Notes under the pieces: generated by a model | The model's database searches: none | What the model was told of the DNA's origin: nothing | The model's input: the letters and a program-made list of their open reading frames with translations, nothing else | NCBI RefSeq assembly: GCF_021228125.1 | Contig: NZ_JAJQQS010000025.1 | Span: 1 to 64,000 of the forward strand | Source of the DNA: Streptomyces albireticuli | GTDB taxonomy: Bacteria; Actinomycetota; Actinomycetes; Streptomycetales; Streptomycetaceae | Reading direction: 5' to 3' | DNA: 64,000 bases | Made by a program: the position numbers and the translations under genes | Shown: piece after piece, positions 43,322-52,220 of the stretch | How positions within the stretch are numbered: position 1 is the stretch's first letter | Layout: every line of letters starts with the position of its first letter

Positions 43322-44665
43322 TCAGCGCGGCAGGGCCAGTCGGCTGGGGCTGTATGCCTCGATTTCGGCTCGCAGGTCCCGGGCGGTGGCCGCGTTGCGG
43401 GCGGGGTCTCGGAGGAGGGCTGCTCCTACGCGGTCGGCGGAGACGACGATGCCGCGGTTCCGGTGTGCGGGTGCGAGGTCGAGGACGGGCCGGATGGCTT
43501 CGGCTGCTCCGTCGACTTCGCCGCTGTACAGGCGGGTGAGGGCGAGATTGCACTGAGCACCGGCCAGGTCACCGAAGGCCCAGTCGGCGGCTTCGGAGTC
43601 GCTGAATCGTTGGACGGCTTCCTCGGCGAGGGCCGCTATTCGGGCGTTGCTGTTGCCGAGCAGGACCTCGGACTCGACGGAGTAGTAGAGGTGCTTGCTC
43701 TCGGGGAAGGTGAGCAGTCCGCCGAGGTGGTCGAGGTCATCGTGCTGCACCCGTCCCCGGAGTTCCTCCGCGCGCTGGATCGCGGCCCGAGTGGCCTCCT
43801 CATCACCCAGGAGGGCGGCGGCGCGGGCCTCCAGGCCGGCCAGCCACACGGCGACCGTGCCGTGCAGGCCAGGGCATTCGGCCGCCCCCTGGCGGGCGTA
43901 GTGCAGGGCCTCGGCTCCTTTGCCGGACCAGTAGGTGATCAGCGACTTCAGGCCGAACGTCAGGGCGACGAGACCGGGGTGTTCCGCCTGCTGGGCGCAC
44001 ACGCCGGCGGCGCGGGCCTGGATCATGGCGTTCTGCGGGTCGCCCATGTCGTGGCAGCCCTTGGCCATGTGGAACGACAGGAGCGTCGCCAGGACGTGCA
44101 GCTCCCGGGTCTGCGACGGTCGTGCCCGGCCACTGTCAATGAGGCGGAAGCAGTCGTCCTGAGCTTCCGCGATCTCATCCCAGATCGCAGGCAGGGGTAC
44201 GCGCGGGTACCGGGTGACGATCGTTTCTACCCGGTCCCTGAGAAATCCGAGGGTTTCCGGGCCGATGTGGCCTCGCTCCGCTCCCATCGCGAAGTCCCTC
44301 GCACGCTTTGCGGCCATGTCCGCCGTCCTTCTCATCTCATGCAGCACCGCACCGGAGTCCGGGCGGCCGGTGGTGGGAGCCGGGCCGAGCAAGGGGTCGG
44401 GCAGGGGTCCGTCCGGGGCCGGGCTCCACAGCTCCTCGATGCTGTAGCCCAGCCAGTGACGGATCACCCGACGGGCGTCCCGTTGCGGGAACCGGCCGTT
44501 GTAGAGCCACGCCTGGAACGTGCTCAGCGCCGGCTCCAAGCTCTTCAGCCCCGGGTCGCCTTCGAGCTCTGCCAGCGCGCCGGCGGCCACTTTGAAGTGC
44601 CGCAGGAAGGCACGATGCTCCGTTGCTTGCTGCTCTTCGAGCAGGCGCCTGAACAAGGTGCGCAT
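43322..44665 (-). CDS. XRE-TPR type regulator
   Basis: A 447-residue protein. The N-terminal 100 residues hold a diverged helix-turn-helix region (LSTFQAWLYNGRFPQRDARR and HWLGYSIEELW). From about residue 180 it is built of TPR-like helix pairs (LHVLATLLSFHMAKGCHDMG, EHPGLVALTFGLKSLITYWS, ERAEEL-type repeats). Proteins of this layout are common cluster-linked regulators in Streptomyces. It is divergent from the methyltransferase operon starting at 45285, separated by about 620 bp, and is the obvious candidate to control it. Confidence 0.75.
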   Translation of the reverse strand: MRTLFRRLLEEQQATEHRAFLRHFKVAAGALAELEGDPGLKSLEPALSTFQAWLYNGRFPQRDARRVIRHWLGYSIEELWSPAPDGPLPDPLLGPAPTTGRPDSGAVLHEMRRTADMAAKRARDFAMGAERGHIGPETLGFLRDRVETIVTRYPRVPLPAIWDEIAEAQDDCFRLIDSGRARPSQTRELHVLATLLSFHMAKGCHDMGDPQNAMIQARAAGVCAQQAEHPGLVALTFGLKSLITYWSGKGAEALHYARQGAAECPGLHGTVAVWLAGLEARAAALLGDEEATRAAIQRAEELRGRVQHDDLDHLGGLLTFPESKHLYYSVESEVLLGNSNARIAALAEEAVQRFSDSEAADWAFGDLAGAQCNLALTRLYSGEVDGAAEAIRPVLDLAPAHRNRGIVVSADRVGAALLRDPARNAATARDLRAEIEAYSPSRLALPR

Positions 44666-45284
44666 TACGCCCCCTCACTCCTCATATCCGGCGCATCCGT
44701 CCCTGTGACGCCAGGGTGTCTCCCTCATCAACTTGCCCGACCCGAGGGGCATTTAGCGGCCCGAGGCGGACCCGAGGGGAAACCGAGGATGCACCTCGGA
44801 TTTCGGGCGTGAGTCGAGGGACGAACGGGGGTGGAGATGGCCGCCCGCCGTGGCCAGGCTCTTTACCTACCCGTTGCGGGGGCGCCCGTCCGGATACCTC
44901 CGCGAGACCAGGGAGCCGCACGTGGCATCGCCAGCAGTGACACCCCACCTGAAGAACCGCGAAAGCGGACAGGCCGCCGAAACGACGCAGCCGCCCATGG
45001 CAGCGGCAGACGCGGGGTCGACACCGCTGAGAGCACCGCACCGCAGCCGGACACAGCTTGCCCTAAGACGGCCCGTCGGACTTCTCGTGGCACCCGCTGC
45101 CTGTGCGGCTCCTCTGATCCCAACGCTCGTGCGCTCGCTCCGCCGTTCCACGCCCCCAGTCGGCGAGCCTGCCTCGCCGTCCGCTCCTCCGCCCGGCAGA
45201 CCAAAGTCCCGCTCGCCGGAGCACGGGACCCGATGCGCCGGCGCGGCTCTTCCCCTGTCCCGCCCTGATCCGGAGAACACCACC
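44666..45284. other. Divergent intergenic region
   Basis: About 620 bp between the XRE-TPR gene and the methyltransferase operon. A frame in phase with the methyltransferase is open from 44850, but its composition is poor and a better start exists at 45285. Promoter elements were not resolved. Confidence 0.4.
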
Positions 45285-46163
45285 GTGACCAACCACCTGA
45301 CCGCCACGCCTCCCGTCGCTCCCGTACTTGAGGACACCCCCGCCGCACAAGCGGGACGGTGGGAGCTTCCACCCTCGCCAAGCATGGTCCTCGACGGCAG
45401 TTCCTCCGCGAGGCCGGACCCGGCTCGCGTCCACAGCTTCTTACTGCGCGGCCACAACCACCTGCCCGCCGACCGGGAGACGGCCGCGATCCTGCTGGCC
45501 GAGGACCCGCAGGCCCGGGTGGCAGCACGTATCACCCACCGGCACCGCGAACTGGCCCTGACCTACCTGGCTGTCGACCACGGCATCCGGCAGGTACTCG
45601 TCGTCGGGTGCGGCTACCCGCAGCGGCCGTACGCGCACAGGGTCATCGGCCGGTACGGCACGGCCCGTGTCGTGTACGCGGACACTGACCCGGTGGCACT
45701 CACGCACGCGCGCGCCGTCATGAACGCCACACCACCGGGCCACACCGGGTTCGTGCTCGCGGACCTGGCCCAGCCCGCCACCCTGGCCGGCGTCCAGGCC
45801 CGCGAAATCCTGGACTTCAACCGACCGATCGCGGTCCTGCTGCATCACGTGCTGCACCTGCTGCCGGATCCCTACAACCTGGTCACCCAGCTCAAGAACA
45901 TGCTGGCCAGCGGCAGCGCCCTGTCGATCACCCACCCCACCGGCGATCTCCATCCTCGTCACGTGGCCGCCGCCTCAGCGGCCACGGCCGCCGGGATCCC
46001 CATGTGGCTGCGCACCCGGGAGGAGGTGGAGGCGTTCTGCGTGGGCCGGCGCCTGGCCAAGGGCGGCACGAAGCCGGTTTCCTCCTGGGGCCACGGCAAC
46101 AAGGCCACTCCGGGCAGCGGGGCATCTTCCGCCGCCTACGCCGTCACCGCCCTCAAGGCATGA
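45285..46163 (+). CDS. SAV2177-type SAM-dependent methyltransferase
   Basis: A 292-residue protein of the actinobacterial DUF574/SAV2177 methyltransferase family. After a 40-residue lead it reads SSARPDPARVHSFLLRGHNH, the family's PxPARVxxxLLGGxxN element, then LAVDHGIRQVLVVGCGYPQR (SAM-binding region), VVYADTDPVALTHARAVMN and VLLHHVLHLLPD. GTG 45285 has CGGAGAA upstream. It is the first gene of a rightward run of closely spaced or overlapping genes to 51353. The methyl acceptor is unknown. Confidence 0.82.
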   Translation: MTNHLTATPPVAPVLEDTPAAQAGRWELPPSPSMVLDGSSSARPDPARVHSFLLRGHNHLPADRETAAILLAEDPQARVAARITHRHRELALTYLAVDHGIRQVLVVGCGYPQRPYAHRVIGRYGTARVVYADTDPVALTHARAVMNATPPGHTGFVLADLAQPATLAGVQAREILDFNRPIAVLLHHVLHLLPDPYNLVTQLKNMLASGSALSITHPTGDLHPRHVAAASAATAAGIPMWLRTREEVEAFCVGRRLAKGGTKPVSSWGHGNKATPGSGASSAAYAVTALKA

Positions 46164-46177
46164 ACGGAGACAGATCA

Positions 46178-46318
46178 GTGAGCCTGCTGGTCAGCGTCGT
46201 GGTCGCGGTGTGCGCCGACGCTCTCCCTCTCTCGCGCCTGATCAGGAGGCTTCAGGCTCAGCACTGCATGGGCCCGGTTGAGCTGCTCCCCGGGAGCACG
46301 GGCGGTGGAGCAGCATGA
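46178..46318 (+). CDS. 46-residue protein, probably the start of a family 2 glycosyltransferase
   Basis: GTG 46178 (site GGAGA upstream) opens MSLLVSVVVAVCADALPLSR and LIRRLQAQH, which is the first strand and helix of a GT2 glycosyltransferase (VSVVV...AD.....L...L.SL..Q). It then passes into unrelated residues and stops at 46316-46318, overlapping the next ATG as ATGA. It is either a truncated glycosyltransferase kept for translational coupling or a small gene in its own right. Confidence 0.5.
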   Translation: MSLLVSVVVAVCADALPLSRLIRRLQAQHCMGPVELLPGSTGGGAA

Positions 46319-46833
46319 GTGTCGCGGCCGCATCGCACGCCTGTGCACCCCATATGCCCCAGACCGTTCCGGCGTTCCGCAAACGTCCCCGGCTCCACAC
46401 CGAGCGCCTAGAGGTGATGGGCGTGCCCCGTCGGCGGGAAGCGGTCAGCGAAGCCCGCCGCACGGTGCGACGGCTGCTGCTGCGGTGGGGGGTAGGCGCG
46501 GAAGAGGCGTTTGAGGCGGAGCTGTTCGCCGCCGAGCTGCTGGCCAACGCCCTCGGGCATGCCCTGCCCGGCCCTGGCGGTGAGATCGGTCTTCAGATCG
46601 CCAAGGGCCGTCGGGGCGTCCTCGTAGAGGTCGAGGACGGGGGCAGCGAGGAGTCCTCGCTGTTCGCCTCCTTCGCGGCCGGCGCGGTGGACGACGGGGA
46701 GTCGGAGCACGGCCGCGGGCTGCTCCTGGTGGAGGAGCTGGGGCGCGGCCGGTGGGGGTGGCGCCGGCTCGGCAACGGGCACCGCTCGGTGTGGGCCTAC
46801 GTCGTCCCAGCAGAGAGCCGGGGCGCGAGATGA
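46315..46833 (+). CDS. Anti-sigma-factor-like ATP-binding protein (HATPase)
   Basis: A 172-residue protein with the GHKL ATPase motifs of RsbW/SpoIIAB-like proteins: N box AAELLANALGHA near residue 82, G1 box VEVEDGG near 105, and G2 box EHGRGLLLVEELG near 137. Such proteins bind sigma factors or anti-anti-sigma factors, though many Streptomyces copies have no known partner. It is coupled to both neighbours by 4-bp overlaps (ATGA), which puts it firmly in the operon. Confidence 0.82.
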   Translation: MSVAAASHACAPHMPQTVPAFRKRPRLHTERLEVMGVPRRREAVSEARRTVRRLLLRWGVGAEEAFEAELFAAELLANALGHALPGPGGEIGLQIAKGRRGVLVEVEDGGSEESSLFASFAAGAVDDGESEHGRGLLLVEELGRGRWGWRRLGNGHRSVWAYVVPAESRGAR

Positions 46834-47636
46834 GCACCGTCCGCGCAGGGGCGCCCGCAGCGCTCAACAGTCGGCGGCGCAGCCCCCGGCTGTTCGAGAG
46901 TCTTCTGGTCGACGTCCGGGGCGAGGGCGCGGTCGACGTCATCGCTGACCGGTTGTGGCGGGCGGGTCTGGTGACCGTGTCCGGGCTGACCACACCTGAG
47001 GCCGTCGCCGACCTCGCCGCCCGGCTGATGGACACCAGCCCGTACGACGAGGACGGGCCGTTCGGCCTGCACGGGATACGCGACACCCGCCGGCACACGC
47101 ACCGTGTGGATGGCGTGGTCCTGACCCGGGGGCCGGTGGACCTGCACACCTGCGGCGCCGTCCTGCGGGAGCCGCCTCGTCTGGTCCTGGTGGTCTGCTT
47201 CAAGAGGGCCCGTAGCGGCGGGGAGACGCTGCTGGCCGACGGCCGGGCCGTCTTCGACGACCTGCTGCGGGAGCAGCCGGACGCCGCGCACGCCTTGTCG
47301 CTGCCAGGGGCCGCCATCTTCGGCAGAGGGGCCGATGCTTTCGCCGCCCCGGTCTTCCAGGTTCTGGCTGATCAGCGCCGTGTCGTGCGATTACGGCAGG
47401 ACGGGCTGATCCGCTGGCCCGAACACGCCCAACCACATGTGCTCGCGTTACGGGCCCGCCTGGCCCGTCACCAGCGCGTGATCAAGCTCCGCCCCGGCGA
47501 CGGCTACCTGCTGGACAATTCCCGCTGGCTGCACGGGCGGGGGCCTTTCATCGGAAACCGGTTGTTCCACCGGGCCGAGGGAACACCGCTCATACCCATG
47601 GACAGCGACGCCTGGCCGGAGGCGGACGCGTGGTGA
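46830..47636 (+). CDS. TauD/TfdA-type dioxygenase-like protein with altered iron triad
   Basis: A 268-residue protein. Family features are GPVDLHTCGAVLREPPRLVL, ARSGGETLLADGRAVFDDL, and the C-terminal KLRPGDGYLLDNSRWLHGR with the distal His and the 2-oxoglutarate Arg. In the first motif the usual HTD is HTC: the metal-binding Asp is replaced by Cys, so ordinary Fe(II)/2-oxoglutarate hydroxylase chemistry is doubtful. It overlaps both neighbouring genes (ATGA before; GTGA after) in the operon. The substrate is unknown. Confidence 0.75.
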   Translation: MSTVRAGAPAALNSRRRSPRLFESLLVDVRGEGAVDVIADRLWRAGLVTVSGLTTPEAVADLAARLMDTSPYDEDGPFGLHGIRDTRRHTHRVDGVVLTRGPVDLHTCGAVLREPPRLVLVVCFKRARSGGETLLADGRAVFDDLLREQPDAAHALSLPGAAIFGRGADAFAAPVFQVLADQRRVVRLRQDGLIRWPEHAQPHVLALRARLARHQRVIKLRPGDGYLLDNSRWLHGRGPFIGNRLFHRAEGTPLIPMDSDAWPEADAW

Positions 47637-48268
47637 ACCGCGTACGCGTCGAAGCCGCCGCCCGCGAGGGGTTCCAGCAGGCGCTGGGTGAGACGGAACC
47701 CGTCTCCACGGCCGCGCTGGAGCGACTGTGGGATGCCCTGCACCGGTGGATCCCGGACCCTCCGCCCGACGAACCCACCGTGGAACTTCCCGTCTGGCGG
47801 CCGTCGCCCCCGCCGCTGCCGAGGCGCCATGGGCGCGCACGGCACCGCCGAAAGCGCCCCCGCATTCGGAGGTGGACGGCCCTGCTGTGCGGCCTCCCGG
47901 CCGTACTCGGACTCAGCGTGCTGCTGTCCGCCCCCCACCGCGGGCGGGCCGTCAAGGCTCTGCGCTGCACCCGTCCGGAAGACCCAAGTCCCGCTCGTGC
48001 TGACGGGGTCCGAACCACCGGACGACGACCACCCAGCGGCGCAATCCCGCCTTCGGAGAAGGGCCTTCATGACGCCCGCCACCCGACCACCGGTCCGCCT
48101 GGACCTCCTCCTCACCCTCACCCGCCTGCACCGCGAGGGCATCGCCGTCCGAATGACCCGCACATTCGTCCCCAGCCGGCAGGAGCTGCTGGCAATAGTG
48201 CGATGGGAGAAGCGCAGCGCCCGGGAGCTGGAACAGATCTTCGAGGCGCACGGCTGGCCGGGCCCTGA
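47633..48268 (+). CDS. Hypothetical protein with one membrane segment, 3' end uncertain
   Basis: GTG 47633 overlaps the stop of the dioxygenase gene. The first 110 residues look real: MNRVRVEAAAREGFQQALGE, a Pro-rich stretch, an Arg-rich patch and one hydrophobic segment (WTALLCGLPAVLGLSVLLSA). After about 47960 the composition becomes Pro/His/Arg-rich and the frame runs 200 bp over the DUF6624 gene, so the natural stop is probably lost or a frameshift lies near 47960-48000. Function unknown. Confidence 0.5.
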   Translation: MNRVRVEAAAREGFQQALGETEPVSTAALERLWDALHRWIPDPPPDEPTVELPVWRPSPPPLPRRHGRARHRRKRPRIRRWTALLCGLPAVLGLSVLLSAPHRGRAVKALRCTRPEDPSPARADGVRTTGRRPPSGAIPPSEKGLHDARHPTTGPPGPPPHPHPPAPRGHRRPNDPHIRPQPAGAAGNSAMGEAQRPGAGTDLRGARLAGP

Positions 48269-48644
48269 TCTGGTGGGCGAGGTCGGGGCGGAGGCCGCGT
48301 GGTGGATCGCCCTGCTGTGTGACCGGCAGACGGCGTTCCAGCAGGGCGCCCACCGGCATCTGCTGGAGGCGGTCGAGCGCGGTGACGCCCCGGCCCGGCA
48401 CGGGGCCTACTTCACCGACCGGCTGCGGATGCACGAGGGCGTGCCGCAGCCGTACGGCACGCAGTACCTGCTCAACGCGAGCGGGGCGATCACCCGGTAC
48501 CCCGTCGCCGACCCCGGGCTTCTGGGGCTGCGCTGCCACCGGGCGGGCCTACCCAAGGTCGCGGAAGCCCGGCCGGCCGATCTGCGCCTGATGGCCCTCA
48601 CCCGCCTGCCCAGAGCACCCACGGGCCTGCCCTCCCTCCGATAG
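48069..48644 (+). CDS. DUF6624-like protein
   Basis: A 191-residue protein with VGAEAAWWIALLCDRQTAFQ then LLEAVERGDAPARHGAYFTD, RLRMHEGVPQPYGTQYLLNA and RCHRAGLPKVAEA, the helical pattern and the YGTQ and RRxxxGL motifs of DUF6624 proteins. Function unknown. ATG 48069 follows GGAGAAGGG. The first part, RLHREGIAVRMTRTFVPSRQ, may be a short extra domain. It is sixth in the operon. Confidence 0.6.
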   Translation: MTPATRPPVRLDLLLTLTRLHREGIAVRMTRTFVPSRQELLAIVRWEKRSARELEQIFEAHGWPGPDLVGEVGAEAAWWIALLCDRQTAFQQGAHRHLLEAVERGDAPARHGAYFTDRLRMHEGVPQPYGTQYLLNASGAITRYPVADPGLLGLRCHRAGLPKVAEARPADLRLMALTRLPRAPTGLPSLR

Positions 48645-48718
48645 CGCGGCGCGCGGCGCCCCCGCGGCCGACCGCCCGGCACTCGTCCGCTCCACCACCC
48701 CCGAGAGGAACCACCCCT

Positions 48719-49753
48719 ATGAGCCGCCCCACCCAAGTCGTCGTCGCCCTGCCCACTGCCCGGCCCCGACCCCTGACCGGCTGCCGCGACGAGGACGAAG
48801 GGAACCCGCCGGCCGTCGCGGACGCGACCGGGTTACCGGCTACTGACGCCGGCACCGCCCCCGATCACCACATGGCCATCACAGCCGCCGCCGACCGACA
48901 GGCGACGGCGGACCATGCCCGACTGGTCACCTACAACACGCTCACCGGAGGCATCGACGCCGACAGCAGAGAGCGGCGGCGCCTGGGACAACTCGACTTC
49001 CTGGCCTCGCTGGACGCCGACGTAATCGCTCTGCAGGAGCTACGCCGCTGGGAGGAGGGCGGCTGGGACCGGCTGTGGCAGGCGGCCAACGCCCTCGGGA
49101 TGGTCCCGCTGCCCCCGGTGCTCTCCCGGCGCGGCCGGGGCAACCACCTTGCGTTGCTCTACCGGCCGACGACCGTACGGGTCGGCGACTACGACGCCGA
49201 CCTGGTGCAGGGTGCGTTCTACCACGGGGCGGGCCGGGCCCGGCTCTCCATCAAGGACCAGCCGCTACTCACCGTGCTGATCACGCACCTGTCCTATCTC
49301 GGCGGGGCCGAACGATACGCGGAGGCGCAGTGGCTGACCGGCTACGGCGACACCTACGAGAGCAACCCGCAGCGGGTGGTACTGGCCGGCGACCTGAACA
49401 CGATCGGCGCGCACGACCGTGAGCCGGACTGGAACCTGATCCCGGCCAACCTCCAATCCAGGCACCGCCACATCACCCCCGAAGGCACCTTCGGGGACAC
49501 CGACCGACGCGCCATCCAATTGCTAGCCGCAGCCGGATTTCGCGACCCCTTCGACGTCCTGGGCCAGGCGCCGCCGCGCACCGCGGGCTACTGGAGCGAG
49601 GCCGAGCGGGTCGATCACCGCTCGGACTTCATTCTCGTGAACCGGCACGTGACCGGCGACATCGCCGCCGCCTCGGTCCACGACACCGAGGCGACACGGT
49701 CCCTCTCCGATCACGTGCCGGTGGTCGTCGACCTGGCCCCGCCCGTGCCCTGA
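48719..49753 (+). CDS. Endonuclease/exonuclease/phosphatase (EEP) family protein
   Basis: A 344-residue protein. After a 65-residue variable lead come the EEP motifs in order: LVTYNTLTGG (metal/substrate Asn), VIALQELRRW (catalytic Glu), LTVLITHLSY, VVLAGDLNTIG (GDxN), and SLSDHVPVVVDL (SDH). EEP enzymes cut phosphodiester or phosphate-ester bonds in nucleic acids, lipids or sugars; this one has no signal peptide and the substrate cannot be told. It is in the rightward operon, 47 bp ahead of the HemC-like gene. Confidence 0.85.
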   Translation: MSRPTQVVVALPTARPRPLTGCRDEDEGNPPAVADATGLPATDAGTAPDHHMAITAAADRQATADHARLVTYNTLTGGIDADSRERRRLGQLDFLASLDADVIALQELRRWEEGGWDRLWQAANALGMVPLPPVLSRRGRGNHLALLYRPTTVRVGDYDADLVQGAFYHGAGRARLSIKDQPLLTVLITHLSYLGGAERYAEAQWLTGYGDTYESNPQRVVLAGDLNTIGAHDREPDWNLIPANLQSRHRHITPEGTFGDTDRRAIQLLAAAGFRDPFDVLGQAPPRTAGYWSEAERVDHRSDFILVNRHVTGDIAAASVHDTEATRSLSDHVPVVVDLAPPVP

Positions 49754-49799
49754 CCCCGAGCCCCGCCCTGCCCTCTGGAACCATTCCCAGGAGACCGCC

Positions 49800-50720
49800 A
49801 TGCCCCGCCCGCTCCGTATCGGTGCGCCTTCCCTCCCCCTCGCCCTCATCCAGGTCGCCCAGGTACAGGCCGCCGTCGCCACCCACCACCCCGGCATCCG
49901 CACCGAGCACGTCCCCCTCGCCACCCCGGCCCAGCACGAACACCACGACGGCACCGGCCTGATGGCGGGAACCGTCACCAGCGACATCGAGCACGCTCTC
50001 CTGGCGGGCGAGTGCGATGCGGCCGTGCGCTGCATGAAGGACGTCCCCGGCGTACCACTGACGCCTACGGGCACGGTGTTCGCCGCCTACCTGCCTCGCG
50101 GAGACCGCCGGGACGCCCTCGTGAACCGCTCCGGGCTTCCCCTCGACCGGCTCCCACCCGGCACCCAGATCGCCACCTCCTCCGTACGACGCACCGCGTT
50201 GCTCACCAGGAGCCACCCGCAACTGAAAGCCGTGCCGATCCACGGAACGATCGACGCCCGCCTCGCCGCAGTGGAATCCGGCGCAGCGGACGCCTCGATC
50301 GTCGCCTTCAACGAGCTGAAGAACCTGGGGCAGTGGCACCTGCTGGCCGAAGTCCTGGGCGTCCAGCGGATGTGCCCTCCACTGGGCGCCGCCGTCCTCG
50401 GACTGCAGTGCCGCGCCGACGACACCAAGACCATCAGCCGCCTGGCCCCACTCGACGATCCGCGCACACGCCGGGAGATCACGGCCGAACGCATCCTCCT
50501 GCGCGTACTGCGGGGCCGCTGCGAGACGCCCGTGGCCGGGCACTGCACCACCCGCCCCGACGGGCGCCTGTCCCTGCGCGGCACCGCATTCACACCCGAC
50601 GGCCACCGCACCCTCCACTGCCACCAGGCCGGCACCGACCCCGCCACGCTCGGCACACACGTTGCCCACGAACTGCTCTCCAGCGGAGCCCGCGACCTCG
50701 CCGACACCTACGCGCTCTAG
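49800..50720 (+). CDS. Divergent hydroxymethylbilane synthase (HemC)-like protein
   Basis: A 306-residue protein aligning along its length with porphobilinogen deaminase: LRIGAPSLPLALIQVAQVQA, CMKDVPG (catalytic Asp), ATSSVRRTALLTR, HGTIDARLAAVESGAADASI and, at the cofactor-binding Cys, RVLRGRCETPVAGHC. Several residues fixed in true enzymes are changed. The TRxS of the first motif is APSL, the His of HSMKD is Arg, and RGN is HGT. So it may use the fold for another reaction. A chromosomal hemC should exist elsewhere. Its operon neighbours suggest secondary metabolism. Confidence 0.75.
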   Translation: MPRPLRIGAPSLPLALIQVAQVQAAVATHHPGIRTEHVPLATPAQHEHHDGTGLMAGTVTSDIEHALLAGECDAAVRCMKDVPGVPLTPTGTVFAAYLPRGDRRDALVNRSGLPLDRLPPGTQIATSSVRRTALLTRSHPQLKAVPIHGTIDARLAAVESGAADASIVAFNELKNLGQWHLLAEVLGVQRMCPPLGAAVLGLQCRADDTKTISRLAPLDDPRTRREITAERILLRVLRGRCETPVAGHCTTRPDGRLSLRGTAFTPDGHRTLHCHQAGTDPATLGTHVAHELLSSGARDLADTYAL

Positions 50721-50783
50721 CACAGCGCCGCCCGGCCGCGCCCCGCACCCACCCCCGTCCGCTCATCTGTGAAGGCCGACCCC

Positions 50784-51353
50784 ATGACTGCCCCCAGCAC
50801 CAGCACACCCATCGAAGCGTTCGAATTCCCTTACGGCTCCGTTCTCGCCACGGTCCTGCCTCCCCGCGAGTACCAGGCGCTCATGGACTCGACGTTCCTC
50901 AGCCCACAGCAACGGATCGCGATCACGCTGGTCGCCGTCGGCCACACGCTCAAGAGCGCCACCGAGGCCATGGGAATCAAGCCGACGACGCTGGCCTCCT
51001 ATCTCGCCTCCACCGCCAATGAACTCGGCTGCCACCAGCGCGTGTCCCTGCTGGTCCACAGCGCCTACAGCCACCCCGACTTCCCCACACCCGCCCGGAT
51101 CGACGAGCCGGCCCCGACACTCGACACGGACGAGTGGACGGTCCTCCTCGCCCACACCCAGGGCATCACCTTCCAGCGCCTGAGCGAGTCCCGGGGCCGG
51201 GCCAGGAGCCTCCTGACCGGCATCAACCAGCGGCTGATGACCAAACTCGCAGCCACCTCCCCACCCCATGCCGTCCGGCGCGCCTGGCAACACGGTCTCC
51301 TTCCTCACCACGGCGCCCCGGCCGGCCCGGGAGCAGACGGCCGGACGCCGTAA
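50784..51353 (+). CDS. HTH-domain hypothetical protein
   Basis: A 189-residue protein with LSPQQRIAITLVAVGHTLKS and ATEAMGIKPTTLASYLAS, a LuxR/sigma-70-region-4-like helix-turn-helix near residues 40-80, and a similar weaker unit near residue 130 (EWTVLLAHTQGITFQRLSES). It may regulate the operon whose last gene it is. ATG 50784 follows AAGGCC; a GTG five codons upstream is the alternative start. Confidence 0.6.
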   Translation: MTAPSTSTPIEAFEFPYGSVLATVLPPREYQALMDSTFLSPQQRIAITLVAVGHTLKSATEAMGIKPTTLASYLASTANELGCHQRVSLLVHSAYSHPDFPTPARIDEPAPTLDTDEWTVLLAHTQGITFQRLSESRGRARSLLTGINQRLMTKLAATSPPHAVRRAWQHGLLPHHGAPAGPGADGRTP

Positions 51354-51359
51354 GCCACC

Positions 51360-51600
51360 CGGATCCGGCCAGCGTCGTCGTGACCCTGCCCAGCACCATG
51401 CAAGGTCTGCCCGAGCTCTTCGCGAACCGGGCGTGCAGACCTACGTCGGGGATATGGACGTCATCGTGGTGGACCACGGGCCCCGGCCGGTGATCGACGA
51501 GACCGCGCTCCAGAGGCGGAAGCCGACACGGGTGGCGCACGAGCTCCGGTCAGGCCTGTCGCACGCTCGGGACGCGGGCATCGATGCGCCACTGGTGGCT
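51360..51600 (+). pseudogene. Remnant of a family 2 glycosyltransferase
   Basis: DPASVVVTLPSTMQGLPELF, then after a shift near 51430 TYVGDMDVIVVDHGPRPVID and RVAHELRSGLSHARDAGID. These are the first 75 residues of a GT2 glycosyltransferase in two frames, ending without the DDD motif. With the fragment at 46178 it is the second glycosyltransferase start in this operon. Confidence 0.55.
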
Positions 51601-51730
51601 GGCCCTCCTCGCCACGTTGGAGGCCGTTCCGGACGCCGACCGGGTTCGCCCTCCACTCTTCGCCTCTCCCCGCAGCGCCCACCCTGGATCAACTGTCGAG
51701 CGTCAGATCGCTGCCAGGAACTTTTCCGGC

Positions 51731-52004
51731 GGCCGGGGCCGCGTGCGCGGGGGACCAGACCCAGGGGGAACCATGTTTCACCGTCAACCTTGGACCGCCC
51801 CCCCGCATGCGTGGGGACCACAAGATCCGGGACGAGGCCGAGCTCCTTCGGTGGGGATCACCCCCGCGTGCGCGGGGACCACGGAGCTGAAATTGAGCGC
51901 GAGCATAGTCCTCAGGGACCACCCCCGCGTGCGCGGGGACCACACCTCTCTTCGTTCAGCGGCCGCCTGAGGCTCGGGACCACCCCCGCGTGCGCGGGGA
52001 CCAC
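51731..52004 (-). CRISPR. CRISPR array 3, type I-E-like, leader on the right
   Basis: Repeats of 29 bp are at 51976-52004, 51915-51943 and 51854-51882 (one change). Increasingly diverged copies lie at about 51793-51821 and 51731-51758. Spacers are 32 bp. The repeat is the same as in arrays 2 and 4 (GGGACCACCCCCGCGTGC then GCGGGGACCAC). Decay again increases away from the leader at 52005. Confidence 0.92.
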
Positions 52005-52220
52005 AGGAGCTGACCAGCGGCTTTACATTGCGGGACGCGGGTTTTTACTCACTTCCGCAGAGCCCGGCATTTCAGGCATATAGCGCCTTCCTGAGGCAGG
52101 TGTGGCTTGTTCGCTGGCACGTTACCGCTTTCCGGAGCGCCGTCGTACGAAATGCCGCAACCGCTACGACCAGCGTGCGAGTGGCTTGGGCAGAACCGAC
52201 GATAGCTTGGTCCCCTGAAC
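52005..52220 (-). promoter_or_regulatory. CRISPR leader of array 3
   Basis: 216 bp closely matching the leaders of arrays 2 and 4. Weaker similarity to the array 4 flank continues to about 52265 (CGGGAGGCTCCG). The following 52266-52579 holds no supported gene. Confidence 0.8.
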
